A DNA stretch of 29,599 bases from Zoopage sp. CT-All (Eukaryota; Zoopagomycota; Zoopagomycetes; Zoopagales; Zoopagaceae), in NCBI GenBank assembly GCA_004114245.1, contig QZWS01000075.1, positions 1 through 29,599 on the forward strand, read 5' to 3'. The position numbers and the translations under genes are program-made. Below, one piece after another: positions 19,030-28,705 of this stretch; the stretch's first letter is position 1, and the number at the start of each line of letters is the position of its first letter. The notes below the pieces were generated by a model, which was given only the letters and a program-made list of their open reading frames with translations, searched no databases and was not told the origin of the DNA.

Positions 19030-19861
19030 ATGGTACGCCATTGTTGATTTAGTGCTCCGCTTATTGCGTTCAGTCTGTTACGCTGCACACGGATGTCGGG
19101 GATTTGAAGGTTGAGGTGTTTTGTGAGCAGGCGCCCAAGACCGCGGAGGTGCTGCGACCTGGCCTGCTTTGGCACTGACTTGGCGCTATTTGGCAGAATT
19201 TTCTTGCGCTCTGTGCGAGTGGATATTACGACGGATGTTTGTTTCACAGGTATTATCCCTCTGGGCTAGACCTTCACGGCGATGACCGTGTTGAAGGAAT
19301 ATCAAGGGATTCATGGTGCAGGTCTACAATGCTCACCTCTCGCGCTTACGGGATGCTGATGATGAGCATGAATAGACGGGCGACGCCACGAATACTGGAA
19401 AAGGAGGCGAGTCGATATGGGGACGCAGGTTTGAGGACGAAATTCGAGTCAGCCTCACGGTATCTTTCATCCTTCCCGTGCCCATTGATCATGGAATGCT
19501 TGGACTAGCATAACGCGCGGGGGATAGTTAGGTAGGTCGTTGAATGGGTCCGCTATGACCACCTATGCTGGTGCTGTAGCATGGCCTCGTCCGGACCAGA
19601 TACAAACCAGTCGCAGTTCTTTATTACTTTTGCGAAGCAAGGCCATTTGGATGGCAAGTACACCATATTTGGCCGGTAGATTCCCCTTATTACATTTCAA
19701 GGCATTGTGAATCCGTTAGAGTTATTCATGGCGCGAATACGACGCTGGATGCGATTGAGCGGACGGCTGTCGACGAGAAATATCGCCCGCTGCATCCGAT
19801 TCGAATCAAGAGTGTCACCATCCATGCCAACCCAATCGCCGAGAGGATATCAGAACAGTAA
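19030..19861 (+). CDS. PPIL3-type cyclophilin (peptidyl-prolyl isomerase), 8 exons
   Basis: I join eight exons: 19030-19032, 19074-19148, 19197-19249, 19297-19321, 19376-19459, 19509-19531, 19580-19675 and 19720-19861, giving 166 residues. The product reads [23 protein letters not shown], then [63 protein letters not shown] and [11 protein letters not shown]. This matches human PPIL3 (161 aa) segment by segment. The catalytic Arg of FHR, the FMVQ segment and QFFITF are present. The CypA tryptophan position is His (QGHLDG), as in PPIL3, so cyclosporin affinity should be low. PPIL3 is linked to the spliceosome in animals. The gene has seven introns of 41-54 nt in 832 bp. The first coding exon is the ATG alone, and exons of 25 and 23 nt occur. 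Confidence 0.88.
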
Positions 19862-19916
19862 ACACAATCCTAGGTATGCAACAAGAGGTAATGCATGAAT
19901 GAATATGTGAAAAAAG

Positions 19917-21450
19917 CTACTGCCTCCACTGTGGCCACGACGACTCTTGCTGCTCGGCCTTGACGAACTCATCGGCTTGCAGCTGCCGCGCGATCTCAGC
20001 ATCGGACAAGAGCTCTGGCGGTTGCTGCCCATACAACCTGCGATGTGTGGTGATATCAGTCTCGGACGGCCCGAGCCCTCCCTCTGGCGCTACTACATTG
20101 CTCGCCTCTGTGCATAGCTCGTAAAAGAGCAAGTACCCGTCGTGATTAATCTGGCTGAACGCTCGCACGACGCCCGAGCCAGGCGGCATCACCTTGACGC
20201 GATGGCCTCCAGCACCGCTATCCAAATCATCGAATCGGAGCCAGTGTTTGGCCAGGGTTCCCTGCTCGTCAACCTTGACAAGGGCAGACACGTACGCGAC
20301 GTAGTGCCCGGCATGAAGCGAGTCCCCTCGATGACAGACCGCGGCTCGGAGGCGCAGTATGAACCGCGGCGATACAGCAGTGGCGGAGGGATCAGCTGTG
20401 GAGACCGTGTCCTGAAGAACAAAGTTGGAAATGTCCAATTCCTCGGGCACGACCACCTGACGTCGATTCTTTATAGCACAACCATTTTGATCCATGGCAT
20501 AGCGCTTGAGAGAAATGGGCAGGGCGAGTCTACGGTCTTCGAACGTGGCAAAGTTGGTCTTTTCCTGCGGCTCGGTGGTCGCTGGCGTAGCAGCGGCAGT
20601 GTAGAAAGGCATGAGTTCCAGCAACGCGAGCGCATCCACAGTAATGTCCTTGCATGTTCCATTCGCATGCACTGTGCGACGTAGGCCTTGGATATGCGTG
20701 GAGGAGAAATATGCTTCGATCAATTCTTCCAACATCAACGGCGCGTCAGGATTCGCATCGGAGGCGAGCGAGAGCGAGAGGATTCTTTCCCCTACGATCT
20801 TCTCATCACTATCGGTACTCGGTGATGCACAGGATTTCGATAAATGTGCTTGACAGCTGGACGCCTCGGAATAGGCGGGAACGGGATCCTCCGGTCGTAA
20901 AATCTCGGATGACGCCTCATGGACAAACCGAACATTGAACGGCACCGTGGGCATCCCGAGTTTATCCAGCAGGAACAAGAGCAGCTCCCCAGCGTCTTCC
21001 TGTGTAGTTTTGCTCGGAGACGTGGACGTGCCCCCATGCCAACCACAGAGAGCAAGTGCATTGCGCAAGTCATTGACGATGCTTGCTCCAATGAGGGAGC
21101 CGCTGCGAAGTCGGTTGACAAACGCCCGCAACGCACGCTTCAGACCTTGAATGGTAGTGTCTTCTGTCTCTGAGAGAGTGTGGAGGAGAGGATCAAAGTG
21201 GGATTGCGCAGCGAACAGCGCGAATAGCAGACTGTCTACCCACGTGCTCAGTCATCGATGACAATAAGGACATGCTACCAATATAGCAGCTCGTCCCATC
21301 CACGTTCACAGCCCCAAGCAGCTGCACGCTCGGATCAATAGGCAGCAGAGTACCACCTTCATTGGCCACAGCTTCTGTGACACGACGGATGGCGAGTTGG
21401 AGATCCCAGTTCACGGTGGCCAGGACCTCGGAAGCAGTCTGTGCCGACAT
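19917..21450 (-). CDS. Ubiquitin carboxyl-terminal hydrolase (USP family)
   Basis: Cysteine protease that removes ubiquitin from proteins. Two exons, 21450-21279 and 21235-19917, join over a 43-nt intron (GTAGCA-GGTAG) that falls inside the catalytic Cys box. The spliced text reads NVDGTSCYI-DSLLFALFA, with nucleophile Cys55. The product is 496 residues. The His box is HRGDSLHAGHYVAYV (His368), followed by WLRFDD with the third catalytic residue near 393, and a late FYEL strand. The catalytic core is interrupted by low-complexity Ser/Pro/Asp stretches. The tail has a helix LSDAEIARQLQADEF that looks like a ubiquitin-binding or peptide-interaction helix, which is inference only. The CYIDSLLFALF form belongs to a group common in fungi but without a well-known yeast name, so I give no symbol. 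The stop lies 55 bp from the cyclophilin stop. Confidence 0.85.
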
Positions 21451-21917
21451 AATGAACCTATTCGCGAAATGAGACTGAACTAGGGGGTGGTCATGCGTGA
21501 CATATAAATAGCGAGATGGTCGGGCATACGCTGGCCGAGTTGGAGGGATCGCGCGTCATCCTGCTCTGTAAATACAGCAGCCGTCGCCGTCGTCGCCGCC
21601 GGGGCAGACTCGGAAGCAGCAGAGGCAATGCTATCTGGGCTTCCGGTTCTCAAGCGAGATGACAGGCGGGCCATCCCGGGGATTTTCGATATCATGCCCA
21701 TGGCGGTTGGTGGGAGTTGCGGTCACCTGATTTTGGTGTGCACCTCATTCGTAGAACATTCTCGAACAGCTGGACATAGCAGACGCTGGACCGGCTAAGA
21801 CTTTGGCATTTCTACTCTGGAGGCCAAGCCACTGGCTTGTTGCGCTCGCTTCAGTTCCTGCACCAACACTCCCTTTCCTCCGCCACAAGTGTATATGCTA
21901 TTTCATTGCATAATCAT
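21451..21917. promoter_or_regulatory. Intergenic region between eIF3b and the ubiquitin hydrolase
   Basis: This 467-bp stretch holds the 3' end of eIF3b and the promoter and leader of the hydrolase, both on the minus strand. A TATAAATA run reads on the plus strand near 21502. The only frame of note is the 73-codon one listed separately. Confidence 0.4.
21480..21701 (-). CDS. Possible small protein or upstream reading frame, 73 aa
   Basis: The frame begins at an ATG (21701) and ends 29 bp before the ubiquitin hydrolase start on the same strand. It encodes an Ala/Thr-rich peptide starting MGMISKIPGMARLSSRLRTG with no domain I recognise. It could be a small gene, an upstream frame in the hydrolase leader or chance. 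The very short distance to the next start codon makes an independent gene doubtful. Confidence 0.2.
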   Translation of the reverse strand: MGMISKIPGMARLSSRLRTGSPDSIASAASESAPAATTATAAVFTEQDDARSLQLGQRMPDHLAIYMSRMTTP

Positions 21918-24194
21918 TTACGCCTCTACAATCTCCTCGGTCTCCTCCACGACCTCATCAACCCACTCTTCAACCACCTCCACGTCCTGCACATTGTCGT
22001 CCAGGTCGCTCTCCACGCCATACTCTTCCCTCTCGCGCGTCAAGTCCTGCTGAACCCTCTCGCGCCAAGCTTTCCACTCCTGGAGCAACCGACGACGCTG
22101 CTCAACGGCCGCTGCGGTGGTCGCAGTCAGTGATGACTGATCCTCGGCGTCAAACTCCTTGCTGTAATCCTTGATCGCTCGCCGAATACGACGCTGCTCG
22201 TCCTTGCTCAACAGGGTGTGTGGGCGAGGACGCCACAGCAGCTGCTTGAACTTTTCAATCGTGCGCTTGTAGAGTAACCGGCCCGTGCAGTCAAAGAAGG
22301 CGAATCCGTTCTCCATGGTCTGCCGCCACGCTGAGCCACTGGTGCATACAAACCGTCCAGTCGGGTCCCACTCGAGGTCTGTTAGGCCATAGTGCTCCTG
22401 GGTGTTGATCAGCTGGCACCACGCGCCAGGCTCCGTCACCTGGTCCATGGGCCGGGTCTTGTCCGTGGTGCGCTCGTTGATCGGCTCAAGGTCAAGATCC
22501 CAGAATTCCACGTCCCACACTGTTTGGCTGCGCAGCGTGCATAGCACCAAGTGGCGGCCCTTGGGCGACCAGAAAATGGCATTGACTTGCTTGCGCTCAA
22601 GATGCTTGAGTAGGTGGTACGTGCCTTCCTTGGCGCCAGGTCGGCGGTCGGGGCCGTAGAAGGACACAGTCGTGCGCGGCGTTCCTCCCGCAGCGCCAGC
22701 TCCGCCCGTCTGGGCGAGCGTTGCATCGGCCGAAGTGACGATGCAGAAGCGATCGCCAACTGGCTCCCAGGCCATGGCAATAACGACGTCCTTGAGCTCG
22801 ACCACTTCCACCGGGACCTCGCGTTCAAGCAGGCGGAAGATCTCGAGATTGGTAAAGATCGACTTCTTGGTCTTGGTATGACGATCCACCTTGACGCAGA
22901 GGTAGTTGCCGCGAGGATGCCAGTGCAGCTTGCACTCGGCCACATTAAACAGATTCTTGGTGCGCACAATGTCGCGTTCGGGAATCGAGCACAGCGTCAC
23001 ACGTGCCGGCTGGTTGCCAACCTCGGGCGTCCAATACGCAATCAGATCCTTCCATCGCCGACGCTTAGCCTCCTCCACGTGCTCCTCGTCGTCAAGATCC
23101 GCAGGCATCCATTCGAAATCCACCACGCCATCCACCTTGAGACTCTTCTTGTCTAGAAGGCCCATGCTGGGCGTCTCGTAGACTGAGATACCGACGTTGG
23201 GCTGAACACGTGCCAGATACTGCTCGCTGGGGCTCCACTTGAACACCGGCCACGACATCTTGCCCGAGGACGTGTCGAGATTGGGGAAGGAGCGCTGGAG
23301 GCGTCCGCTGCGGATATCCCACACGCAGATCTGGTTTCCGGCGTCCTCGGGCCCAAACACGCCTGTGGCAGCGCCGCCAAGCTTGATCGGTTCGTTGGAC
23401 CAGGTGACAAGGTACGACTCGCGCGGCGAGAAGCCAGCAAGCTTGACGCCCGGATGGTAGAACCGCACAATCTTGGCCCACGACTCGCCACCCCACAGCG
23501 CCACACCCTGCCGATGGAACGTGGCAAGGTACGACCCAAACGGCGACCACTGCACATACGATTCCGTCCAGCTGGAGCGCCTGTGCACCAGCTCTGGCGG
23601 GTCGGAGGCCGCGCCCGCCTGCGCCGTCGGCCGCTGCTTCTGATTCCAGAACACGGCAACCTCGTCGTCACGAAGCGCGACAAACTGGTCCCTGGCGCCA
23701 ATGTCCGTCAGCCACGACTTGAGGTGCTCGCGCGGCAGCCATTCCTCCGCCTCTGGCGCCTCAAACGCATCCGACACATCCTGGTACCGATCGACCTCGT
23801 CAAAGCGGTACACGGTCAACACGTGCTGCTTGTCCATTTTGTACCCGTCCAGCGCGCGCACCACCTGGTCTGCGGCGTCGGCGGACTCGCACTCGACGAA
23901 AGCGTACCCCTTGGACATGCCGTCGGCGCTGCCCGCCACCGCCGGCATGGCGACATGCACGGGCGTGGTGTACGGCTTGAGGATCTTCTTGAGGACGGCC
24001 AGCAGCTTGTCGTGCTTGGCCTGCGGCACGATCGGGAGATGGTCGATGATGACGTGGGTCGGGAAGGACTCGCCCGCAGCCGGCGGCAGCGGGTGCCGCG
24101 CATAGATATCCTCGACGTTGATGTCGTCTTCGGACGCCGGCAGCGTCGCGAGGTCGAACGGCGCCTTGCCGCTGGCAATGGTCGTGCTGGGCAT
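21918..24194 (-). CDS. PRT1: Translation initiation factor eIF3 subunit b
   Basis: Scaffold subunit of eIF3, which binds the 40S subunit and supports mRNA recruitment and scanning. The intronless frame gives 758 residues from the ATG at 24194, close to yeast Prt1 (763). The N-terminal RRM runs THVIIDHLPIVPQAKHDKLL through SKGYAFVECESADAADQVV and HVLTVYRFDEVDRY. A nine-bladed WD40-type propeller follows, with family segments such as ESYVQWSPFGSYLATFHRQG, KWSPSEQYLARV, CKLHWHPRGNYLCVKVDR and DLEWDPTGRFVCTSGS. The C-terminal helix (LLQEWKAWRERVQQDLTRER) is the segment that contacts other eIF3 subunits, and the tail is strongly acidic. An in-frame ATG at 24326 would add 44 residues without family character; I treat that part as leader. 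The lack of introns contrasts with most neighbours. Confidence 0.95.
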   Translation of the reverse strand: MPSTTIASGKAPFDLATLPASEDDINVEDIYARHPLPPAAGESFPTHVIIDHLPIVPQAKHDKLLAVLKKILKPYTTPVHVAMPAVAGSADGMSKGYAFVECESADAADQVVRALDGYKMDKQHVLTVYRFDEVDRYQDVSDAFEAPEAEEWLPREHLKSWLTDIGARDQFVALRDDEVAVFWNQKQRPTAQAGAASDPPELVHRRSSWTESYVQWSPFGSYLATFHRQGVALWGGESWAKIVRFYHPGVKLAGFSPRESYLVTWSNEPIKLGGAATGVFGPEDAGNQICVWDIRSGRLQRSFPNLDTSSGKMSWPVFKWSPSEQYLARVQPNVGISVYETPSMGLLDKKSLKVDGVVDFEWMPADLDDEEHVEEAKRRRWKDLIAYWTPEVGNQPARVTLCSIPERDIVRTKNLFNVAECKLHWHPRGNYLCVKVDRHTKTKKSIFTNLEIFRLLEREVPVEVVELKDVVIAMAWEPVGDRFCIVTSADATLAQTGGAGAAGGTPRTTVSFYGPDRRPGAKEGTYHLLKHLERKQVNAIFWSPKGRHLVLCTLRSQTVWDVEFWDLDLEPINERTTDKTRPMDQVTEPGAWCQLINTQEHYGLTDLEWDPTGRFVCTSGSAWRQTMENGFAFFDCTGRLLYKRTIEKFKQLLWRPRPHTLLSKDEQRRIRRAIKDYSKEFDAEDQSSLTATTAAAVEQRRRLLQEWKAWRERVQQDLTREREEYGVESDLDDNVQDVEVVEEWVDEVVEETEEIVEA

Positions 24195-24545
24195 CGCGGT
24201 TTGAAGAAAAGCGAAAGGCGGGTAGTTGACTTTGCCAGCGGACAACGCGAGTTTGACCGAGTCGGCCGATGGCTTGGCTTCTGGATTTTTATAGTGAGCG
24301 CGGTGATTGCTGCTAGAGGAGCGCATTGCGAGTGATGTCTGGTGGTAGTTTGTGACTGCGAGGGTTCACGTGGGGTTGTGTCCAGGAGAATGGATCACCG
24401 GGAGCAGAGTCTGCTGCGGGCTGTGTCATCAGGCAGTGGCAGTGTGTTCGGTGCACTTGGGGGCGCTCCAATGGTCGGGTGAGCGTGTGGTGAAGGCTGA
24501 CATCTGCGGGGTATGTGAACCATCAACTATTCAACCGTTTTGCCC
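24195..24545. promoter_or_regulatory. Divergent intergenic region between eIF3b and REV7
   Basis: This 351-bp stretch carries the leaders and promoters of two divergent genes. It includes an upstream in-frame ATG for eIF3b (24326) and a 30-codon plus-strand frame at 24390-24482 ahead of REV7 that could act as an upstream reading frame. I see no repeat or RNA gene. Confidence 0.4.
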
Positions 24546-25539
24546 ATGACAGACTTGACGTTTCGAGGTTGGCCAAGCCCTGCCCTACCCTGCCATCTCT
24601 CGAACTGTATTATCCTCTAGAGAACGTGGAGCTCCTCTGCGAATTTTGTGGGCGCTCTTATAGAGCCTTGGGCTCGCACTAACGCGTGCATGTCAATAGT
24701 CGACTTTGCGTTCAATGCCATCCTCTACCACCGCAATATTTATCCCGAGAGTACTTCCACGTTTGGCATTACTAGCATTCCATTGTCCTAGTAATATTCG
24801 AGCATCGGCGAAAGTACGGGATGGTGGTGGTGCTGTCGCGGCATCCCGACGTGCGCGCATATCTTCGAAAATTCACAACCGCTATTATTCAAGATCTGCT
24901 ATCGGTAGACGAATGCATTTAGACTGCATTAAACAACGGAAGGGCAGTGCTCGGTGGAGTCTGTGAGCTTGTCGGTGTTTGGGCCAGCGACGACGTCCGA
25001 TGACGCGGCACCCTTGGAGCGCTTTGTATTTGCCGTTGAGCCGCTCCTCACTCCCAAGCAGGTGTCGCAAAACGCAAGGTACATGATTGGCACTTGGACG
25101 GACGTGATTATGGCGTCGACAGAGTAGAAGGGCAGGCCAGTGTTGCGGATATCGAGGCCTTCTTTCGCGCCACTCTGGTGAAGCTCAGCACATCGACGGG
25201 CCTTCTCCGACCCCTGCCGGAGGAATGCACGTTTCGCCTCTCTGTGACGATGCGCAGCGACGTTGGTCTGCCGCCTTCAGGTCATTTTGGCACGGTGCGT
25301 CTCTCACACCGGAGCGACTGCTTAGCCGCGTTCCCTGCTTATAGACACATGAGAGCGTTCCATGGATACCGGCCGGGGAGCCGCCAAGGTCCGAGGGGGA
25401 TAATGCTCGCGAAATACTGCCGCTGAGAAATTTCAACACGGGTATGATAAAGGTGTGCAGGCTAGGTTGCAAGCAAGACGCTGATATACGGCAGGTGCAT
25501 CTAATGGTGGAGGAGTCGCCCAGGTTGAAGCACGCATGA
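24546..25539 (+). CDS. REV7: REV7/MAD2L2 HORMA-domain protein, 8 exons
   Basis: HORMA adaptor that binds Rev3 in DNA polymerase zeta and so serves translesion synthesis. I join eight exons: 24546-24567, 24621-24647, 24700-24750, 24792-24904, 24948-25078, 25123-25294, 25345-25452 and 25495-25539, over introns of 41-53 nt, giving 222 residues (human 211). The product starts MTDLTFRENVELLCEFFDFA, matching the VLCEFLEVAVHLILY start of human REV7. It continues NAILYHRNIYPEIIFEHRRK, YGMVVVLSRHPDVRAYL, LERFVFAVEPLL, VADIEAFFRATLVKLS and CTFRLSVTMRSD, then PWIPA and LPLRNFNTGMIKVHLMVEE as the seatbelt end. No single open frame covers more than a quarter of the protein, so a gene finder could miss it. 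Exons 1 and 2 are only 22 and 27 nt. The gene ends 156 bp before ARP6. Confidence 0.87.
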
Positions 25540-25695
25540 ATGTGGCAAGACACGACTGGAGCAATTCGCGAGTATGGTTGTCAGTTTAGATGCGATGGCG
25601 CCATCGCCTGCGCAAGCAATTAATGCAGTGCCCATTGAATGTGCAGTCAGTGAGTGGGCAGTCAGCGAGCAACCAGCAGTCCCGTCACCCTCCCA

Positions 25696-27371
25696 ATGGC
25701 ATCGGTCGATGCTGTGCTGATCGTCGACAATGGAGCCTCGGTCATCAAGATCGGCATGTCCAGCGGCCCATGCTCCTCGTACGCGTCAGCACCCAGCGCG
25801 CACCCTCTCCAGACCCTGCATCTAGCATTCCCAATTCCATCGCAAAAGCCCCAGGCGCGCGCTCGTTGCTTGTCGCTGATCAGATCGACGAGCACATCGC
25901 GGTGGCTGGGATGACGTTTCGCACACCTTTCGAGAAAGTATGCTGCCTGTTGACCCGCTCACCAACCATGCACGTGTTCTGCGCATAGGGAATATTGGTT
26001 GATTGGGAAGTGGAGCGTGAGATATGGGATCGCGCTATTCCGCGATCCCTGGGTGGTGCAACACCAGCTGATCTCGGTGTTGTTATCACCGAGCCGATGA
26101 TGAATTTGCCGCAGGTCGGCGTGACCATGGATCAGCTGCTGTTCGAAGAGCAAGGATTTCATGCAGTGTTGAGGTGCAATGGTATCATATATGTTAATGA
26201 GTGGCTTCGTTTAATGCGCATGGAACATTAGCTCCATTGCTAGCGACATGGGTCGATGCTCATGCCCTGTTCGGCAACCCCGCGGAATGGCAAGCCAGGA
26301 AGCCGCACGGAGCAGATGCGATGCTTGTGTTGGACGTTGGATTTTCGGCTACGCATGCCGTCCCTATTATCGCGAAGCGCATTATCTCTCGCGCTTGCAA
26401 AAGGTGCCTCGCCTTTGTTCGCCAGAAGGTGTTGCAGACTATGGAAATATTTCAGACTCAATGTCGGTGGTAAGCTGCTCACCAACATGCTCAAGGAGAC
26501 GGTGTCATTTCGTCAGTGGAATATGATGGATGAGACGGTCCTTATCAACCGGGTCAAGGAAGAGTGTTGCTATGTGACTGAGGATGTCTACCGTGATCTT
26601 GGCATATGCAAGTGGGCCTGGACTTGGTGCTTGGAAAGAATCGCTGACCTTGTAAAGGCAATTTGATGGAAAGAATGAGATTCTGCAAGAATACGTCCTC
26701 CCGGATTTCAGCAGCGTGCTCCGAGGCTTTGTACGGGTACGCCTCATGCCACCCGCAGCCTGAGCTGCACTGTGACTATAGGATCGCAGCAAGCCGAGAG
26801 GCGGCGATGAGCAAATCCTGCGCATGAATAATGAGCGTTTCCAAATTCCCGAGATCCTTTTCAACCCATCGGATATCGGCATTATGCAAGCCGGAGTAGC
26901 AGAGCTAATCCAGCAATCGATCGAGGCGTGTCCAGAGGGTAGTGATCATGATCGTTGGTATTCCATTCCAGATCTTGCCTGTTTAGAGATACAACCAATG
27001 CTATGGGCTAACATTCTCGTCATTGGCGGATCGTCGAAGTTTCCTGGCTTTCAATCGCGACTGTATTAATCTAATTTCGTTGTTAAATCTCACGTATCGC
27101 TAGGGAGACGGAGGTGAGAAGTTTGGCACCTGTTGACGCCCACGTCCGTATCGCAGTATCTAAAGAGTAGGATGTCCGACCCCCTCCCCCGGTGACTAAT
27201 AGGATCTCGAATAGCCCACAACAATGCGCATGGCATGGAGGAGCACGTTTTGCGGAAGAGTTTCGAGATGTCCTGCAACAGACTTGGGTCACCAAGAACG
27301 AGTACGACGAGCAGGGTGGCTGGCGGATAGCCGGCCAAAAGTTTGCAGCCATGTTCGCAAACGGAATGTGA
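25696..27371 (+). CDS. ARP6: Actin-related protein ARP6 (SWR1-complex subunit), 10 exons
   Basis: Nuclear actin-related protein that with Swc6 forms a module of SWR1, the remodeller that deposits histone H2A.Z. I join ten exons: 25696-25778, 25826-25937, 25989-26181, 26232-26403, 26456-26611, 26658-26736, 26782-26938, 26987-27062, 27104-27166 and 27215-27371. Introns are 41-52 nt and the product is 415 residues (human 396). Segments in order are VLIVDNGASVIKIGMSS, SIPNSIAKAPGARS, FRTPFEKGILVDWEVEREIW, VVITEPMMNLPQ, DQLLFEEQGFHAVLR, LNVGGKLLTNMLKETVSFRQ, MDETVLINRVKEECCYV, EYVLPDFSSV, FQIPEILFNPSDIGIMQAG, ILVIGGSSKFPGF and CAWHGGARFAEEF. Each matches ARP6 rather than actin; the LNVGG and EILFNPSDIGI segments are diagnostic. 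Intron 5 ends in AAG instead of CAG/TAG. The start ATG leads straight into the first actin-fold strand. Confidence 0.88.
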
Positions 27372-27781
27372 AGAAAGTATATGTATTGAATTGCTGGATG
27401 CAGTACGATGAATTTGGTCGTAGGTTGTCGTATCGCTGACCATGTAGCTTTAGTGCGCAATTAGATGACTCTTTTGACAAGCAATGAATACAAATGCATT
27501 GCTTGCTTGAGATTGCTTGCCTTGCTGTCCTGTGGATCAATTGTGCATTTTCTACTCAATTTGCTACTATGGTGCCCTGAGAGCTGTAAGGGGCCGAGGC
27601 AGTGGTCTCCTTCCTGCCCCTATTTGGCACTAAGTATCATGCATGGAGGATTTTGAATTGAATTGAACTTCATTGCTTCGGCAACGTCCATGGTCTCTGA
27701 ATCTTTTACTTTTCACGCTGACCTGCTGCCACATTATCCTTCACCTAACAAGACTCTTGACGCCATAGACATCTCCACGCA
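27372..27781. promoter_or_regulatory. Intergenic region upstream of the second secreted protein
   Basis: This 410-bp stretch is richer in A and T than its surroundings. It contains several copies of TTGCTTG/CATTGCTT-like words (27479-27530 and near 27672) and a CT-rich, intron-free run-up to the ATG at 27782. No coding segment or RNA gene is visible. Confidence 0.4.
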
Positions 27782-28426
27782 ATGACACGCCTGAACACCG
27801 CTCTCTTTGTCTTTGTTGCCACCGCCGCCGTGCTGCTTGCCGGCATCGCCATCTCGCCTGCTGCTGCCATGGATCAAGGCGAGTCCTACTCAAAGTCGAA
27901 GAACCCCATCCATTACATTCAAAAGAAGTGGTTTCGTGCTGGTGCAAAGAAGCAAGACCAGCAAACCAATCTGCCTTCTGATGGGGAAATTATGATAAAT
28001 ATACCAAAGGAAACAGTTGACGCAATTCAAGCAGTTCATTCATCGCGAATTTTTCACTCTAAAGCAGTTTATGGACTTCCAGTTCATTCCAGTACATGCC
28101 TGAAGAGTTCCCAAATAATTATTGAGTTCGCCTCAAAATGCTTGGAGAAAGCAAAATCCGCACAGTTTCAGTTACTTACTCGTGTGACTTTGTCCGATCC
28201 ACGAGGAAATAGTAGCACCAATATGAAGGACGCGCTTAAGATGCTCGACACTGCTCTATCTGACGTTTTATACTGTACAATACAAGTACGCAAGAAAAAA
28301 AACATAGTCCTGCACCCTTGGCTTCGTGCTCAGACTTACAGGGCTATTCAGGCTGCTACGGGTATGAGGAAGAGAATTAAGATGATCTTGGAGGTAAAGG
28401 ATGATGTGATAGTAGGTGAAAAGTAG
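27782..28426 (+). CDS. Secreted orphan protein, 214 aa
   Basis: Single-exon frame with a clear signal peptide (MTRLNTALFVFVATAAVLLA, then GIAISPAAA, with probable cleavage after Ala29). The mature protein is about 185 residues, lysine-rich, probably helical, with three cysteines (106, 120, 165) and one glycosylation sequon (Asn143-Ser-Ser). No domain is recognisable, and I see no clear similarity to the other secreted orphan at 7260-8048. Its codons use A and T at third positions far more than ARP6 or the chromodomain gene, so it stands out in composition. Secretion is well supported; an effector, defence or wall role is only inference. The start is the ATG immediately before the hydrophobic stretch. 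Confidence 0.7.
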   Translation: MTRLNTALFVFVATAAVLLAGIAISPAAAMDQGESYSKSKNPIHYIQKKWFRAGAKKQDQQTNLPSDGEIMINIPKETVDAIQAVHSSRIFHSKAVYGLPVHSSTCLKSSQIIIEFASKCLEKAKSAQFQLLTRVTLSDPRGNSSTNMKDALKMLDTALSDVLYCTIQVRKKKNIVLHPWLRAQTYRAIQAATGMRKRIKMILEVKDDVIVGEK

Positions 28427-28705
28427 TAATTATTTAGCTCAGTCAACATACTCCATCCACCGCATTCTAGGTCAGGAGGGTCAGCAATGAAGTCCAAGTG
28501 TTTGCTGCATCAATTCTTGCACCACGATCTTGTCAATACACCAGTTTATTCTTGTGGCTGCCCTCTATAACCGTCACTGAGTCTCACTCTCAAGTACTCA
28601 CTTGTGGTCCAAGACCAGCAGTTCCAAGGCATTCGGGCAGGGACAGGAAATATACTGGGCAGCAGTCTGCTTGCGGTCCCTGACCTGCGAAAGCAGCATC
28701 TCGAC

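Noticed and set aside
24195-24326. A 44-residue N-terminal extension of eIF3b from an in-frame upstream ATG
   Set aside because: The extension lacks family similarity, and the shorter product has the usual length for the family.
24390-24482. A 30-codon frame with an ATG upstream of REV7
   Set aside because: Too short to support as a gene; it may be an upstream reading frame. The REV7 start at 24546 explains the conserved N-terminus without it.
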